Under the pieces are notes generated by a model. It saw only the letters and a list, made by a program, of their open reading frames with translations, searched no databases and was not told the DNA's origin. A DNA stretch of 64,000 bases. Origin: Scolanthus callimorphus. Lineage: Eukaryota > Cnidaria > Anthozoa > Actiniaria > Edwardsiidae. The position numbers and the translations under genes were made by a program. The stretch spans positions 7,717,912 to 7,781,911 of the forward strand of contig CM066920.1 of assembly GCA_033964015.1 (NCBI GenBank), in the 5' to 3' direction. Positions 1 through 9,318 of this stretch are shown here, one piece after another; positions within the stretch are counted from its first letter, which is position 1, and each line of letters begins with the position of its first letter.

Positions 1-760
1 ATCCCACATTTGAATACAGTATCAGAATTATAGAAATTCTTGTACTTAAAATCCGGAGTCCATTTTAATACAGAGAAATACAGTTCACTCTCGAGTCCCG
101 GTGTGGTCGGTGATGAGGATCCCTGGTACCGAGTCTAGCCAGCGCGAAAGTTCGAACATGTGCTCCGTTCCAAGCCGAAACAAGTGAGCCGATTTTAGCT
201 CATATTTTCTCGAGAAAGGCTCTTTCGCCTGGAAAATATGTACTAGAGTTACTAGTATGGTGAGTACAAATAGAAAGTCAGAAAATTATGTTGCTGCTGT
301 TCGCAAAACGAGTAATTTTGGCTTTACGAAGTCGTTGTGCAAGTGTGAACTTCGTGACCGGATTTAGCGCTTGCTCTATGCAAGAAAAACGTACATGTCT
401 GCCTATTCCAGGGCACTGGACTGAACGCAGGGTGGGCAATATTCGCTATTGTAATATAGCTTTTACAAAGGATTTCGTTTTAATCGTTCGAACTTTCGCT
501 ATTTGTTCGACATTGTCGTTGATTCTTAACGAATAGTACAAGGGCGCTAGGAATGTATAGGTCTGTTGCAAATAAAACCTTCATGTATCAATTTGATTTT
601 GAATGGGAAATCAACCTTCATTGCCACAGTCCCTTTGTGATCACAACAGTACAAGTTTATTCAATGCATTCTGACACCTCTGTTGTGGTTCTTTGTTTAG
701 TTACCAAGATCATCTTTGGCCTGGCCTTCACTTCATCAGCCAGAGAATAGTAAACAAGAC
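1..760. other. Non-coding, no feature recognised
   Basis: I see no gene here. Short open frames exist but have no domain-like sequence, no flanking splice signals and no cysteine or hydrophobic pattern. The stretch leads directly into the minisatellite that begins near 774. Confidence 0.5.
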
Positions 761-773
761 CTTTGACAGCCTG

Positions 774-1146
774 TCATCAGGCTAGTAAGCCCTTCAGATC
801 ATCTGCCAGAACATACAGTGAGCCCTTCAGACCATCCACCAGACCACAGTGAGCCCTTCAGACCATCTGCCAGAACATGCAGAGTGAGCCCTTCAGACCA
901 TCATCCAGAACACAGCAAGCCCTTCAGACCATCTGCCAGATCACAACAATGAGCCCTTCAGACCATCATCCAGAACATTCAGACCATCCGCCAGAACACA
1001 GCAAGCCCTTCAGACCAGACCAGAGTGAGCCTGTCAGACCATCAGTCAGACCACAATAAACCCTTTAGACAATCAGCCCGACCACAGTAAACCCTTCCGA
1101 CCAACCAGCCAGACCACAGCGAGCCCTTCACACCATCCGGCAGACC
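774..1146. repeat. Minisatellite array, left half (31-35 bp unit)
   Basis: Tandem copies of a unit built on GAGCCCTTCAGACCATC followed by a variable CCAGACCACAGT part, 31 to 35 bp long, with point changes and small length changes between copies. The open frame across it (877-1059) is only repeat read-through. The array is interrupted at 1147 by a SINE and resumes at 1533. Confidence 0.9.
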
Positions 1147-1532
1147 TGTTAGCGCAGTGGTAGAGTGCCAGGCTTCTGTGTTGGAGGTGTGGGATTCAAA
1201 CTGAAGCCGGACCAACACTCAGGGTCTTTTCTAAATAATTGAGAAGGTGCTGGCTTTGCTCTTACTAATATCTGCAAATAGTTAGACCTTCATGTCCTCT
1301 CAGATAAGGACGTTAAGCTGTAGGTTCTGTCTCTCGCATACACTAACCGGAACCAGAGGGGTGTTAAAGAACCACAAGGACCGTTGGAAGTTGCCCAACC
1401 TCTTTGTCACAGAACTCACCATACTAACACATGCTCATGTTTATTAACTGGTTTCTAAAGGATGGGTTATCCAAAATGTAAAGCGCTTTGAGAATAAGCG
1501 CTATTTAAGCACTTACCTTTTTTTGTTACTTT
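1147..1532 (+). mobile_element. tRNA-derived SINE inserted in the minisatellite
   Basis: The 5' part resembles a tRNA: an A-box-like TTAGCGCAGTGGTAGAG near 1149 and a B-box-like GGATTCAAACT near 1191, the internal promoters of RNA polymerase III. The 3' part contains GTAAAGCGCTTTGAG and AAGCGCTATTTAAGC near 1478-1511, a tail style common in SINEs that borrow a LINE 3' end. Minisatellite units flank both sides. The unit is broken after CAGACC at 1146 and resumes with ACCACAGC at 1533, so the short repeated ACC may be target-site duplication. SINE identity is inferred from the boxes; I cannot name the family. Confidence 0.7.
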
Positions 1533-1790
1533 ACCACAGCAAGCCTTCAGACCATCCGTCAGACCACAGTTAGCCCTTCAGACCGTCAGCCAGATCACAG
1601 TGAGCCCTTCAGACCAACCTGCCAGACCACAGTGAGCCCTTCAGACCAACCAGCCAGACCACAGTGAGCCCTTCAGACCATCCGCCAGACCACATTGAGC
1701 CCTTCACACCATCAGCCAGACCACAGTGAACCCTGCAGACCAACCAGCCAGACCACTGATCACCAGTCAGACCAAAGTGATCTTGCATCA
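1533..1790. repeat. Minisatellite array, right half
   Basis: The GAGCCCTTCAGACC unit continues here after the SINE, with several near-identical copies between 1580 and 1740 and more diverged ones to about 1790. With the left half it makes an array of roughly 20 units split by the insertion. Confidence 0.88.
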
Positions 1791-1939
1791 GGTCATCATC
1801 CAGCTACACCAACAGCCAGGCCTCTTTCATCATCCTGGCAAACACTGCAAAACCTAACCGCAGTGGAGCAGTTAATTACTCCGTGGGCAGTCACAAAAAA
1901 GCACCCCTTTTTGATTGGCTCACCCCATTCAGCTACTTA

Positions 1940-2044
1940 ACAATTATTCCTCAAGCCCGAATGGGCCCTGAGTCAATAGCCTATGAGGCCAAAGGCCAAA
2001 TGGGCTATTGACTCAGAGACCAAGAGGACGCGAGGAATAATTGT
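1940..2044. mobile_element. Small foldback element
   Basis: Terminal inverted repeats ACAATTATTCCTC (1940-1952) and GAGGAATAATTGT (2032-2044) enclose a second inverted pair, AGTCAATAGCC and its near-complement GGGCTATTGACTC. There is no coding capacity. It abuts the next inverted-repeat element. Related sequence (ATTGACTC, then CTCGAGGAATA) recurs near 36819-36842, so it is dispersed. Confidence 0.7.
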
Positions 2045-2232
2045 TTTAGTCAAATCACAATAGTGGGTCAATTTGTATAGCTAAAAATGTTGTTTGGTCT
2101 GGTCATTTGCCATTTTCTGGCATTCAAATCTGACACTTTTCGCTACTAGTAGGCTATAAATTATAGCCTACTAGTAGCTCAACCAATCAGAATGCAGCAT
2201 TGACAATAGACCACTTGTGTGATTTGACTAAT
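2045..2232. mobile_element. MITE-like element with a 37-bp perfect palindrome
   Basis: The outer arms are TTTAGTCAAATCACA near 2045 and TGTGATTTGACTAA near 2217-2230, extended by imperfect complementarity. In the middle, 2142-2178 is a perfect palindrome: 18 bases starting GCTACTAGTAGG, one central A, then the exact reverse complement. No open frame. The same TAGTAGGCTATAA core is repeated at 36588-36790, preceded there by related sequence. Confidence 0.75.
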
Positions 2233-3395
2233 GTTTCAAAGTAACCCCAGGATGTACTACAGACTTTGTGTCAGGGATAGGTGCAAAAGATTGTTTTTGG
2301 TCTAAATCTTTTGAAATTGAGATTTTTTTACCAAATAAATTCTGTGGGATTTTTTAATCTAAAAACATAGCCTTGGAGTTTTTGGGGTTGCCCTGTGGGA
2401 ACAAGCTTTGTGTTTTACTGTAATCTAGAAAGAGTTTGGGTTAGTCAGTCTCAAATTTCGTCATGGAATTTTTTGGGGACTTTTATACTTTCCTGTCTCA
2501 TTCATACCTCCCTGACACAAAGTCCTGGAGTACCCACTGGGGAAGTGCCCCACATTTTTTGGCATCTGCAAAAAAATTAATATACATTGTAAGAACCAAA
2601 TTACAGGTTCTTCCAGAGGGGTGGCAAATGGTCACACAAAATATCCCAAGCAAAATTTCATGTGCCTTCGAGTTTCATTTTCTACATTTTTGGCATCTTG
2701 CTTTGATTCTTAAATTTTAATTCAAGTTAATGCACTTTAGCCTGGGATTGATAACTGGGAAAATTGCCATTTTGACCATTGGCTACCCTTCTGCTTATGA
2801 GTAGTGTGTAATAGGCCACTTGCACTAGGTGGGTCACGTGACCCCAGCTACCTCTAAACAAGATGTTTTGTCAAAATCATTTCCAGAAAAACAAAAAACG
2901 AATTGATATTACCGGTAGAACTGAAGTTTCAGTATAAAATCTCTAAAACCTGGCAGCAAGTTGAATTTTCAAGATTTTACTTATGAATGTATTGGATTTG
3001 GGTCACGTGACCCAGTTAGTAAAGTGCAAATGGCCTATTACAGAAAAGATTCATACGCCAACCATGGAGAGAATTTACTTAATGACCCAAAACTATTTTC
3101 ATACTATTAGAAAGTTTTGACAATTTTCATTTGTCTGGGCCCATTGTACAGATATTAATTTCCAAAATAATTCATACACCTACCATAGAGCGTATCTTAA
3201 TTATGCCCCATACACTGACACAATCATGCCATACAATTTGCATGAATAATAGTGTCATTGCTCCTAAATGCTCCTTTGTTGGTAAAATTGTTATTACTTA
3301 TTCTCTCCATGATCGGGTATGGATTTTTTTAGAATTTGCAAAACCTTGTGACATTGTACAGTAGTTTAATAATGCAAAATGTATGTAACAACAAA
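2233..3395. other. AT-rich non-coding with foldback 2809-3040
   Basis: No gene seen. The one clear structure is an inverted repeat: arm 2809-2844 contains AATAGGCCACTTGCAC and a GGGTCACGTGACCC palindrome, and arm 3000-3040 is its near reverse complement. It is flanked by TA, consistent with a small TA-targeting MITE. Confidence 0.6.
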
Positions 3396-3645
3396 AGTCC
3401 CACAAGGCCCCGAAGGCCCCAGCTGAAGAAGGTGCTCCAGACGTCAAAACCGGTAGGTGTGTCACTTGCTGCATTCAGTATTGAGGCTCCTGTACAAGCT
3501 CCAAACTGCTCATCAGACAGTACCTCCTCAGCTCTCAAGGCTACAACTCTAGGGCACCAGGACATTGTCATTCACACTTTCCAGGTGTCTCATATGATTG
3601 ATGTTGTCATAATGGTAGGTACAAATGTGTGCAGTATGTTTGGCT
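3396..3645 (+). repeat. Inverted duplication, left copy
   Basis: About 250 bp, starting AGTCCCACAAGGCCCC and ending near 3645, matches 5955-6200 in reverse orientation with scattered substitutions. The best conserved part reads as a peptide containing APVQAPNCSSDSTSS and TLGHQDIVIHTFQVSH in both copies, so it may be a fragment of a coding element. No domain was recognised. The spacing of about 2.3 kb between arms suggests one large foldback element or an inverted insertion of the same repeat. Confidence 0.7.
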
Positions 3646-5954
3646 GATCACACTTCTACTAATTACGGTAGCATGCCATGATAGCAGATCAAGTTACATA
3701 TCAGGGTGGAAGGGCAATTATTCAACCAAATTTTGCTTTTAAAACTTGTAAGGCATCCTAATATGATCTAAGTCCTTGGCGGGCTCGGATGAGAAGCTCT
3801 GCTACTAAAACAATACATAGTTTGGCAAATTCAGTTCAAGTTTCAGTTATGGTCTATAATATGATGTTTTTGACGTGCATTCTGTAGATGATAAAATCAT
3901 CTAAATTTTAAAAAATGTTAAATAATTTTTTAACTATAATTTTTTACATAATGTAGCAATAACATTTTTTTGAACACTACAGTTTTAATACATGTAAAAC
4001 GAAATAAAATAACCCAACAAATGATTTTTCACCATGTTTATCTCAAAAATTCTAAGAGCAATAAAATTAAATGTTTTTAAAACAAAAACACTTCAAACAA
4101 CTTGTTGCTACTTTTAAAAGACCTACATCCTTGCCAGATGCATAACTATTTTTCTGTTAAGCCCACTAGGCAAAAATTGAATGTCAAAAGTAAATCTGGA
4201 AATTTTTGCTAAAATATAAACTACCTAACAAATTTTAAAAACTTGTGATTCAAGAAAAAAAAACATGACCCCCAACAGAAGGCATTGAGATCTGATCCCT
4301 CAACCCCAATTTAGTGAACAATACAGTGATTGTTTGGTATTTTTTACCCCTTGGTAAATTAATTTCCAAGCCCCTTCCATGATGGTGGTATGTATTTTTT
4401 TTCTGGAATCACACAACGTTTTAGGAAATGAATGTACCTGCCTACCTGGAAAGTTTTATAAAATCTTAAACATTTTTCAAGACTTTTCATTTCCTCTGAA
4501 ACCACACTATCCAAAATATTGAATTTGCGATCTTCTAGCCTATTTTGGATCGCACAATAATATTGCAGACGATTCATAAATTTGAGGTTGTCCTAGGCCT
4601 GGTGATTTGAAAAAAATATATTTTTCAAAATTCTATGGTTGGTAGGTACCAAAATGTTAAAACTACTAATAACTTCTCTGATAAAATAGGCAGAAGTTGA
4701 CCATCACCTAAGCTTAAGTAGTTGTGATATTCTATAAAATAAACAACATACTTGGACACTAAGGGTCAAATGTTTGGAACATGCCCAAGGCCCTTCCCGG
4801 TAAGGGGGGGGGGGCGGTAAGGGGGGGGATTAGTTTCCTGGATACCACACATTGGCATCTAAAAAACTAAATTCAACTAAATTAAAATCCACAACCAAGG
4901 GCCTACAGTCGTGAATTTTTTTTCAAAGAAAGAGTGCGATTTCAAACAGTAGGGGCATTTAAAAAAATATATTTTGAAATTCTTATTCTGTCAATGTAAG
5001 GATGGATGAGACATGTTCAAAAAGATGTACAAAATTAGATGAAAATGATTTTCTTTGTGCAAAAAACATAAGATTGCTGGATATCAACCTAATTCGTTAC
5101 AGATTTATGGATTTCAACAAAACATCATGTGTTTATTTGGGGCACATATCAGCCTCCCCTCTTTTGGAAGAACTAAAACACTAAACGTAACAGATTTTCA
5201 TATTGTGTGTGAAAATTCGCAAAAGGGCCCCTACATTTTGCACTATAAAAAAATGGATCCTGTCCATTTATCTCAAATTTAACTATCACAATAAAAAATT
5301 TGTAACTAAATTAGCACTCAGTCGTCGTCAGCTAATGATTTGCATAAATAGAAAATAATATAACTGATTAAATATTGTAGTAGTCTAAAAAAAGATACCT
5401 CAACATAAAATGTTTTTTTTCATTTCAGATTATAAAAATCTTTAGATCATAAAGAAAAATTACCTAAAATATACTCATATTATGTGGGCCATTCTTTTTT
5501 CTTAGATTCGATTACAAAAGATTATTGAAAAGACATTTTGTGTTGATGTGGTAAAATAAATCCTACAGAATGTGCAATGCTGTAAATTCTAGTTGGCTTT
5601 CACGAAGAGCAGAGTCATAAACATTCCAGCCCTAATTGTGGGGGAAGTTAGGATGTCTTTGTTTTAAAAGGAATAATTCCCGGAGGGAAAGGATGTGAGC
5701 TTGTTTTGCTATCAATGGCATGTTCCCTTAATAAACAGAAGTGTTATCAGTTTTATTATATCCATCCCCCATTCCCACATCCAAAAAATTGGTCAAAAGT
5801 TCAATTATTTATTTTTGGCACTTTGGTTAATATAATATGCTCTCAAGAATGGATATAGTAAAGTGGTAATTGAAGTGGTCATGCATTTCGGTAACCAAAA
5901 AATCACATTTACAAAGTATTTGGAATTAAAAGATTCAATAATTCCCAGTTCAAT
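3646..5954. other. AT-rich non-coding between inverted arms
   Basis: I see no gene. The sequence is rich in A and T runs, with a G-rich tract at about 4802-4828. Short open frames lack recognisable motifs. It may be the interior of the large inverted-repeat element whose arms are 3396-3645 and 5955-6200. Confidence 0.45.
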
Positions 5955-6200
5955 TACCACTGAATGTACTGCATGCATTTGTTCCTATCACTATGGAAAC
6001 ACCAATCATATGAGACACCTGGAAAGTGTGAATGACAATGTCCTGGTGCCCTAGAGTTGAAGCCTCGAGAGCTGAGGAGGTACTGTCTGATGAGCAGTTT
6101 GGAGCTTGTACAGGAGTTTCAGTACTGAGTGTAGTGAGTGGCACACTACTGGTGCTGACAGGAGCATCAATAGCTGGGGTCTGAGGGGCCTTGTGGGACT
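5955..6200 (-). repeat. Inverted duplication, right copy
   Basis: Reverse-complement copy of 3396-3645. It keeps the peptide-like segments APVQAPNCSSDSTSS and STLGHQDIVIHTFQVSHMI on the minus strand, but the reading frame shifts near the end that matches the start of the left copy, so it is not an intact gene. Confidence 0.7.
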
Positions 6201-6504
6201 TTTTTTTAATTTCAAAAAGGTACTTACATACCTCCTAAAGTTGGAATAAATTAACAACACAGTGACCTTTAATTTTTTTATTCACACTTGCACATGTATT
6301 TACAGCAGCATACAGGAGTGATAATAAAAGTGATTAATGCAAATACAGCACAATAACTTAGTCTCTACCAAAGTTTTGAGGAACCATCCATAATATGCCC
6401 TCCCTCCCACTACAACAAACCAGCTAAATGCTTGAAAAATGGCAGGGACTTGTATTGTTTTCTAAAATGGATGTCATAGTGTGGATGGTGGATGGAACCT
6501 TACA

Positions 6505-6738
6505 CCTATTTCAGAAAAGGTTGGCGCCATCACAACCATCTGTTGTAGCCTGTGGTGCATCATGGGAGAAACTTTTTTGTGTTAGCCAAGTGCAAAATAT
6601 CTTGCGAGCAATGCATTGTAGAATCATTTCGCATAAGCAGAGTGATACCTAAGGCTATTTATCCTGAAGTCCATGATTCTGTTTTGCACCACAGGCCACA
6701 ACAGACTGTTGTGATGGTGCAACCTTTTCTGAAATAGG
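6505..6738. mobile_element. Foldback element, about 55-bp arms
   Basis: Arms 6505-6559 (starting CCTATTTCAGAAAAGGTTG) and 6685-6738 (ending CAACCTTTTCTGAAATAGG) are near-perfect reverse complements. The 125-bp centre has no coding sequence. This is the structure of a non-autonomous foldback or MITE. Confidence 0.8.
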
Positions 6739-6764
6739 GACAATAGATGTACATGTACACACCT

Positions 6765-7000
6765 TGGGGGAGACTCCCATATGTCATGGGGCGGGGGTGC
6801 TCGTCAGGAAAATGAAATTTCAATCTTAAAAGATACCAATCTAGGCATGGTCAACCAGAATGTTAACCCCTAAAAGATACCATTTTCAACATGGCTCTCG
6901 AATTCCAGCCACAATCACAGAAGAAACCATGGCCTAAATGTTAGCCCCTAAAAGATACAACGAGCACCCCCACCGGACGACATATGGGAGTCCTTCCCCC
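6765..7000. mobile_element. Foldback element with AAAAGATACC repeats
   Basis: The arm around 6765-6802 (GACTCCCATATGTC, then GGGGGTGCTCGT) is inverted around 6957-7000. Inside are several copies of CCCCTAAAAGATACC. The same motif, as GGGGTGCTC followed by ATTTTTTAGGGG repeats, occurs at 54724-54860, so this family is present at both ends of the window. Confidence 0.7.
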
Positions 7001-7044
7001 TTGGGTATACACATGGCTGTCTCAAAAGACCAAATCGACTAACA

Positions 7045-7229
7045 GTGTTTACATCTTGTTGCCACCCAATTCTGTTCATGTGATGATTCCTTTGGGTGGT
7101 TAAAATTGTCCAATTTCTCTAACCCGACTGATTGCACGAGTGTATGTGCAGAACTACATTTGTAACAAACGAATCCACCCAAAGGAATCATCACATGATC
7201 TGAATTGGGTGGCAACAAGATGTAGACAC
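7045..7229. mobile_element. Foldback element, about 48-bp arms
   Basis: The left arm starts GTGTTTACATCTTGTTGCC at 7045 and the right arm ends GGCAACAAGATGTAGACAC at 7229. They are near-perfect complements including CCACCCAAAGGAATCATCACATG. No open frame. Confidence 0.8.
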
Positions 7230-7640
7230 CATTTGCCGATCCTATCTATTAGATGGTTGTTTGCTGTGCCGGAATGATTCTGGTCTTGCTTTGGACAAAA
7301 AAACCCTGGAATATGGTATTTGCCAGGCACATAATGTGTACATTTTGGCATGTACACAGGGTCCATATTATGATCTCCAAAAGAAAGATTTTATCTAATC
7401 CTTTCTGCCAAATGATGGGCTGGTTTGCAACTACTAAACATCATGTGGGATGCTATTAGTGCGTCATTATACTTGCACTTAAAGATAAATTTTGTACTTT
7501 GTGAATCCAGATGCAACACAAAAATGAAAAATCTGAAAGACTTTGGAATCCTTAAAATTATCACCAGGGTTGAGTTTCAGACCAAAATTATTCAGGTACC
7601 ACAAAACAAACTACACTACCACTAAGACAATGAATACAAT

Positions 7641-8858
7641 TACAGCCAAAGACACTCAAGTGTGCCCCTCTATAGCACAATAATGAGTTGATTCTTGGAA
7701 TATTGGATCCATTATTCGATTTAACAATGAATTTGGCTTGGGAAACGTCTTCCAATTTGAACTCTGATTTTGGCTAGATTATCTTCCTGACATCACGCTC
7801 CGACACTCTTAAGGTATGAGTATACCTTTGAAGGGTGTCGCGGGGAAAAAATTTGTATCGCGTCACAATTTACACCACAAACGTCGTTTATATATCATTT
7901 TAAAGCTAAAAAGTTGGTCTATCTGATGGATAATTTTGTTTTCATTATATTGTACATGAAAATACACTTTTTTAGCCCTAAAGAAAAAAGTACCGACTTT
8001 GTTTAAAAAGTTCCAGCTTCTTCCAATTAAATTGCACAGATCCAAATTTAAGCAAAATATATTCTTTAGAAGGCGATCTAAAAAAAGGTGTGCAGGATTT
8101 TTGATTTTCCTTTCAAAACATATTTTATGCTAATTTTTGTGTTAGCATTGCCAAAAATATCGATTTTCAATCTGTTTTACGTAATATTTCCGAAAATACG
8201 TAAAATATCAAAAATCCCGCACACCTTTTTTCAGAACGCCCTCTAAGGAATACATTTTGGGGAAATCTGGAGCTTTTAACATTAACTGGAAGTGGCAGGA
8301 ACTCTTAAAAAGCAAAAATTGGTACTTTTCCTTTGAAGCACAAAACGATGAAAATGTTCCATCAAATTAACGTTGCATATAAATATACCACTTAGCAAGT
8401 AAGGCCGTTTCACAAGCTTTAAAACGATATATAAATGGCCCTTGTAGTGTAAATAATGACGCGACAGTGATTTTTTTCGCGAAAAATTGACATCTCTCAC
8501 GCAAAGGTATACTCATACCTTAAGTCACTGGCTTTACAGTTCTTGGAATATCCCTGATATACTGATCAACCATATTTTCTTCTCTAAATGAACGAGGGAG
8601 AGATTTATCAGGCTCGTAAAGTTTACAAAGGCCCTGCCACATTGGTAACAAAACACGCAAACAAAAGGCTTCCTGTTGGTTGTTCCATATAGAAGCGCCT
8701 CCGTTGTCTATTGCCCAATCAAAAAGGGAAAACCAGTTCAAATTGAAAGACATTTTCCCAAACCAAAAGTATTATTGACTCGAATAATGGGTGCAACATT
8801 CCAAGAATCAACTCATTATTGCACTCTAGAGGGGGGCACTTGAGTGTCTTTGGCTGTA
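7641..8858. mobile_element. Three-level nested foldback element
   Basis: Three inverted-repeat pairs sit one inside another. Outer arms of about 79 bp: 7641-7719 (TACAGCCAAAGACACTC) with 8779-8858. Middle arms of 23 bp: 7808-7830 (CTTAAGGTATGAGTATACC) with 8502-8524. Inner arms of about 39 bp: 8066-8104 (AAAAGGTGTGCAGGATTTTT) with 8208-8248. No transposase frame is visible. The simplest reading is successive insertion of non-autonomous elements into one another, but one large hairpin cannot be excluded. Confidence 0.8.
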
Positions 8859-9286
8859 AGAATAATTAAAGAATGTCTATCGACCATCATGCAACACAGC
8901 TGTTGTATGGATTTTCTAATGATACAAAAATACTTCCGAGCCACTTTGTGAGCTATCTTCTTGGCAAATTTAGACATATGTAATTCACTGCTGCACGTGT
9001 TGACTGCCATTGTGAATGTTCTTTGAATGCCTTGTACATTTGGTTTGTTTACCACAGGTGTGTTGCATGATGGTTGAAGGCATTCTTTAAAGCCACAAAG
9101 AACAAATAACCTTTTATGGAGCAGATTTCAGATGAGTGCCACAATAAAATACTGTATTACAGTCAGGCTTCATATTGGGCAAGTAATTGGAATGTTCTCT
9201 CTATGCCTTGATTAGCAGGTATTAGCAGGGATGGTGGGACTTTAGCCACATTTCGTCAAGTTTTCATACATTTTTACTAAACTCAG

Positions 9287-9318
<32 letters not shown>

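Noticed and set aside
1147..1240. Functional tRNA gene
   Set aside because: A and B boxes are present, but the acceptor ends do not pair and a SINE body follows.
774..1790. CRISPR array
   Set aside because: Repeats are directly tandem without unique spacers, vary in length, and the genome is eukaryotic.
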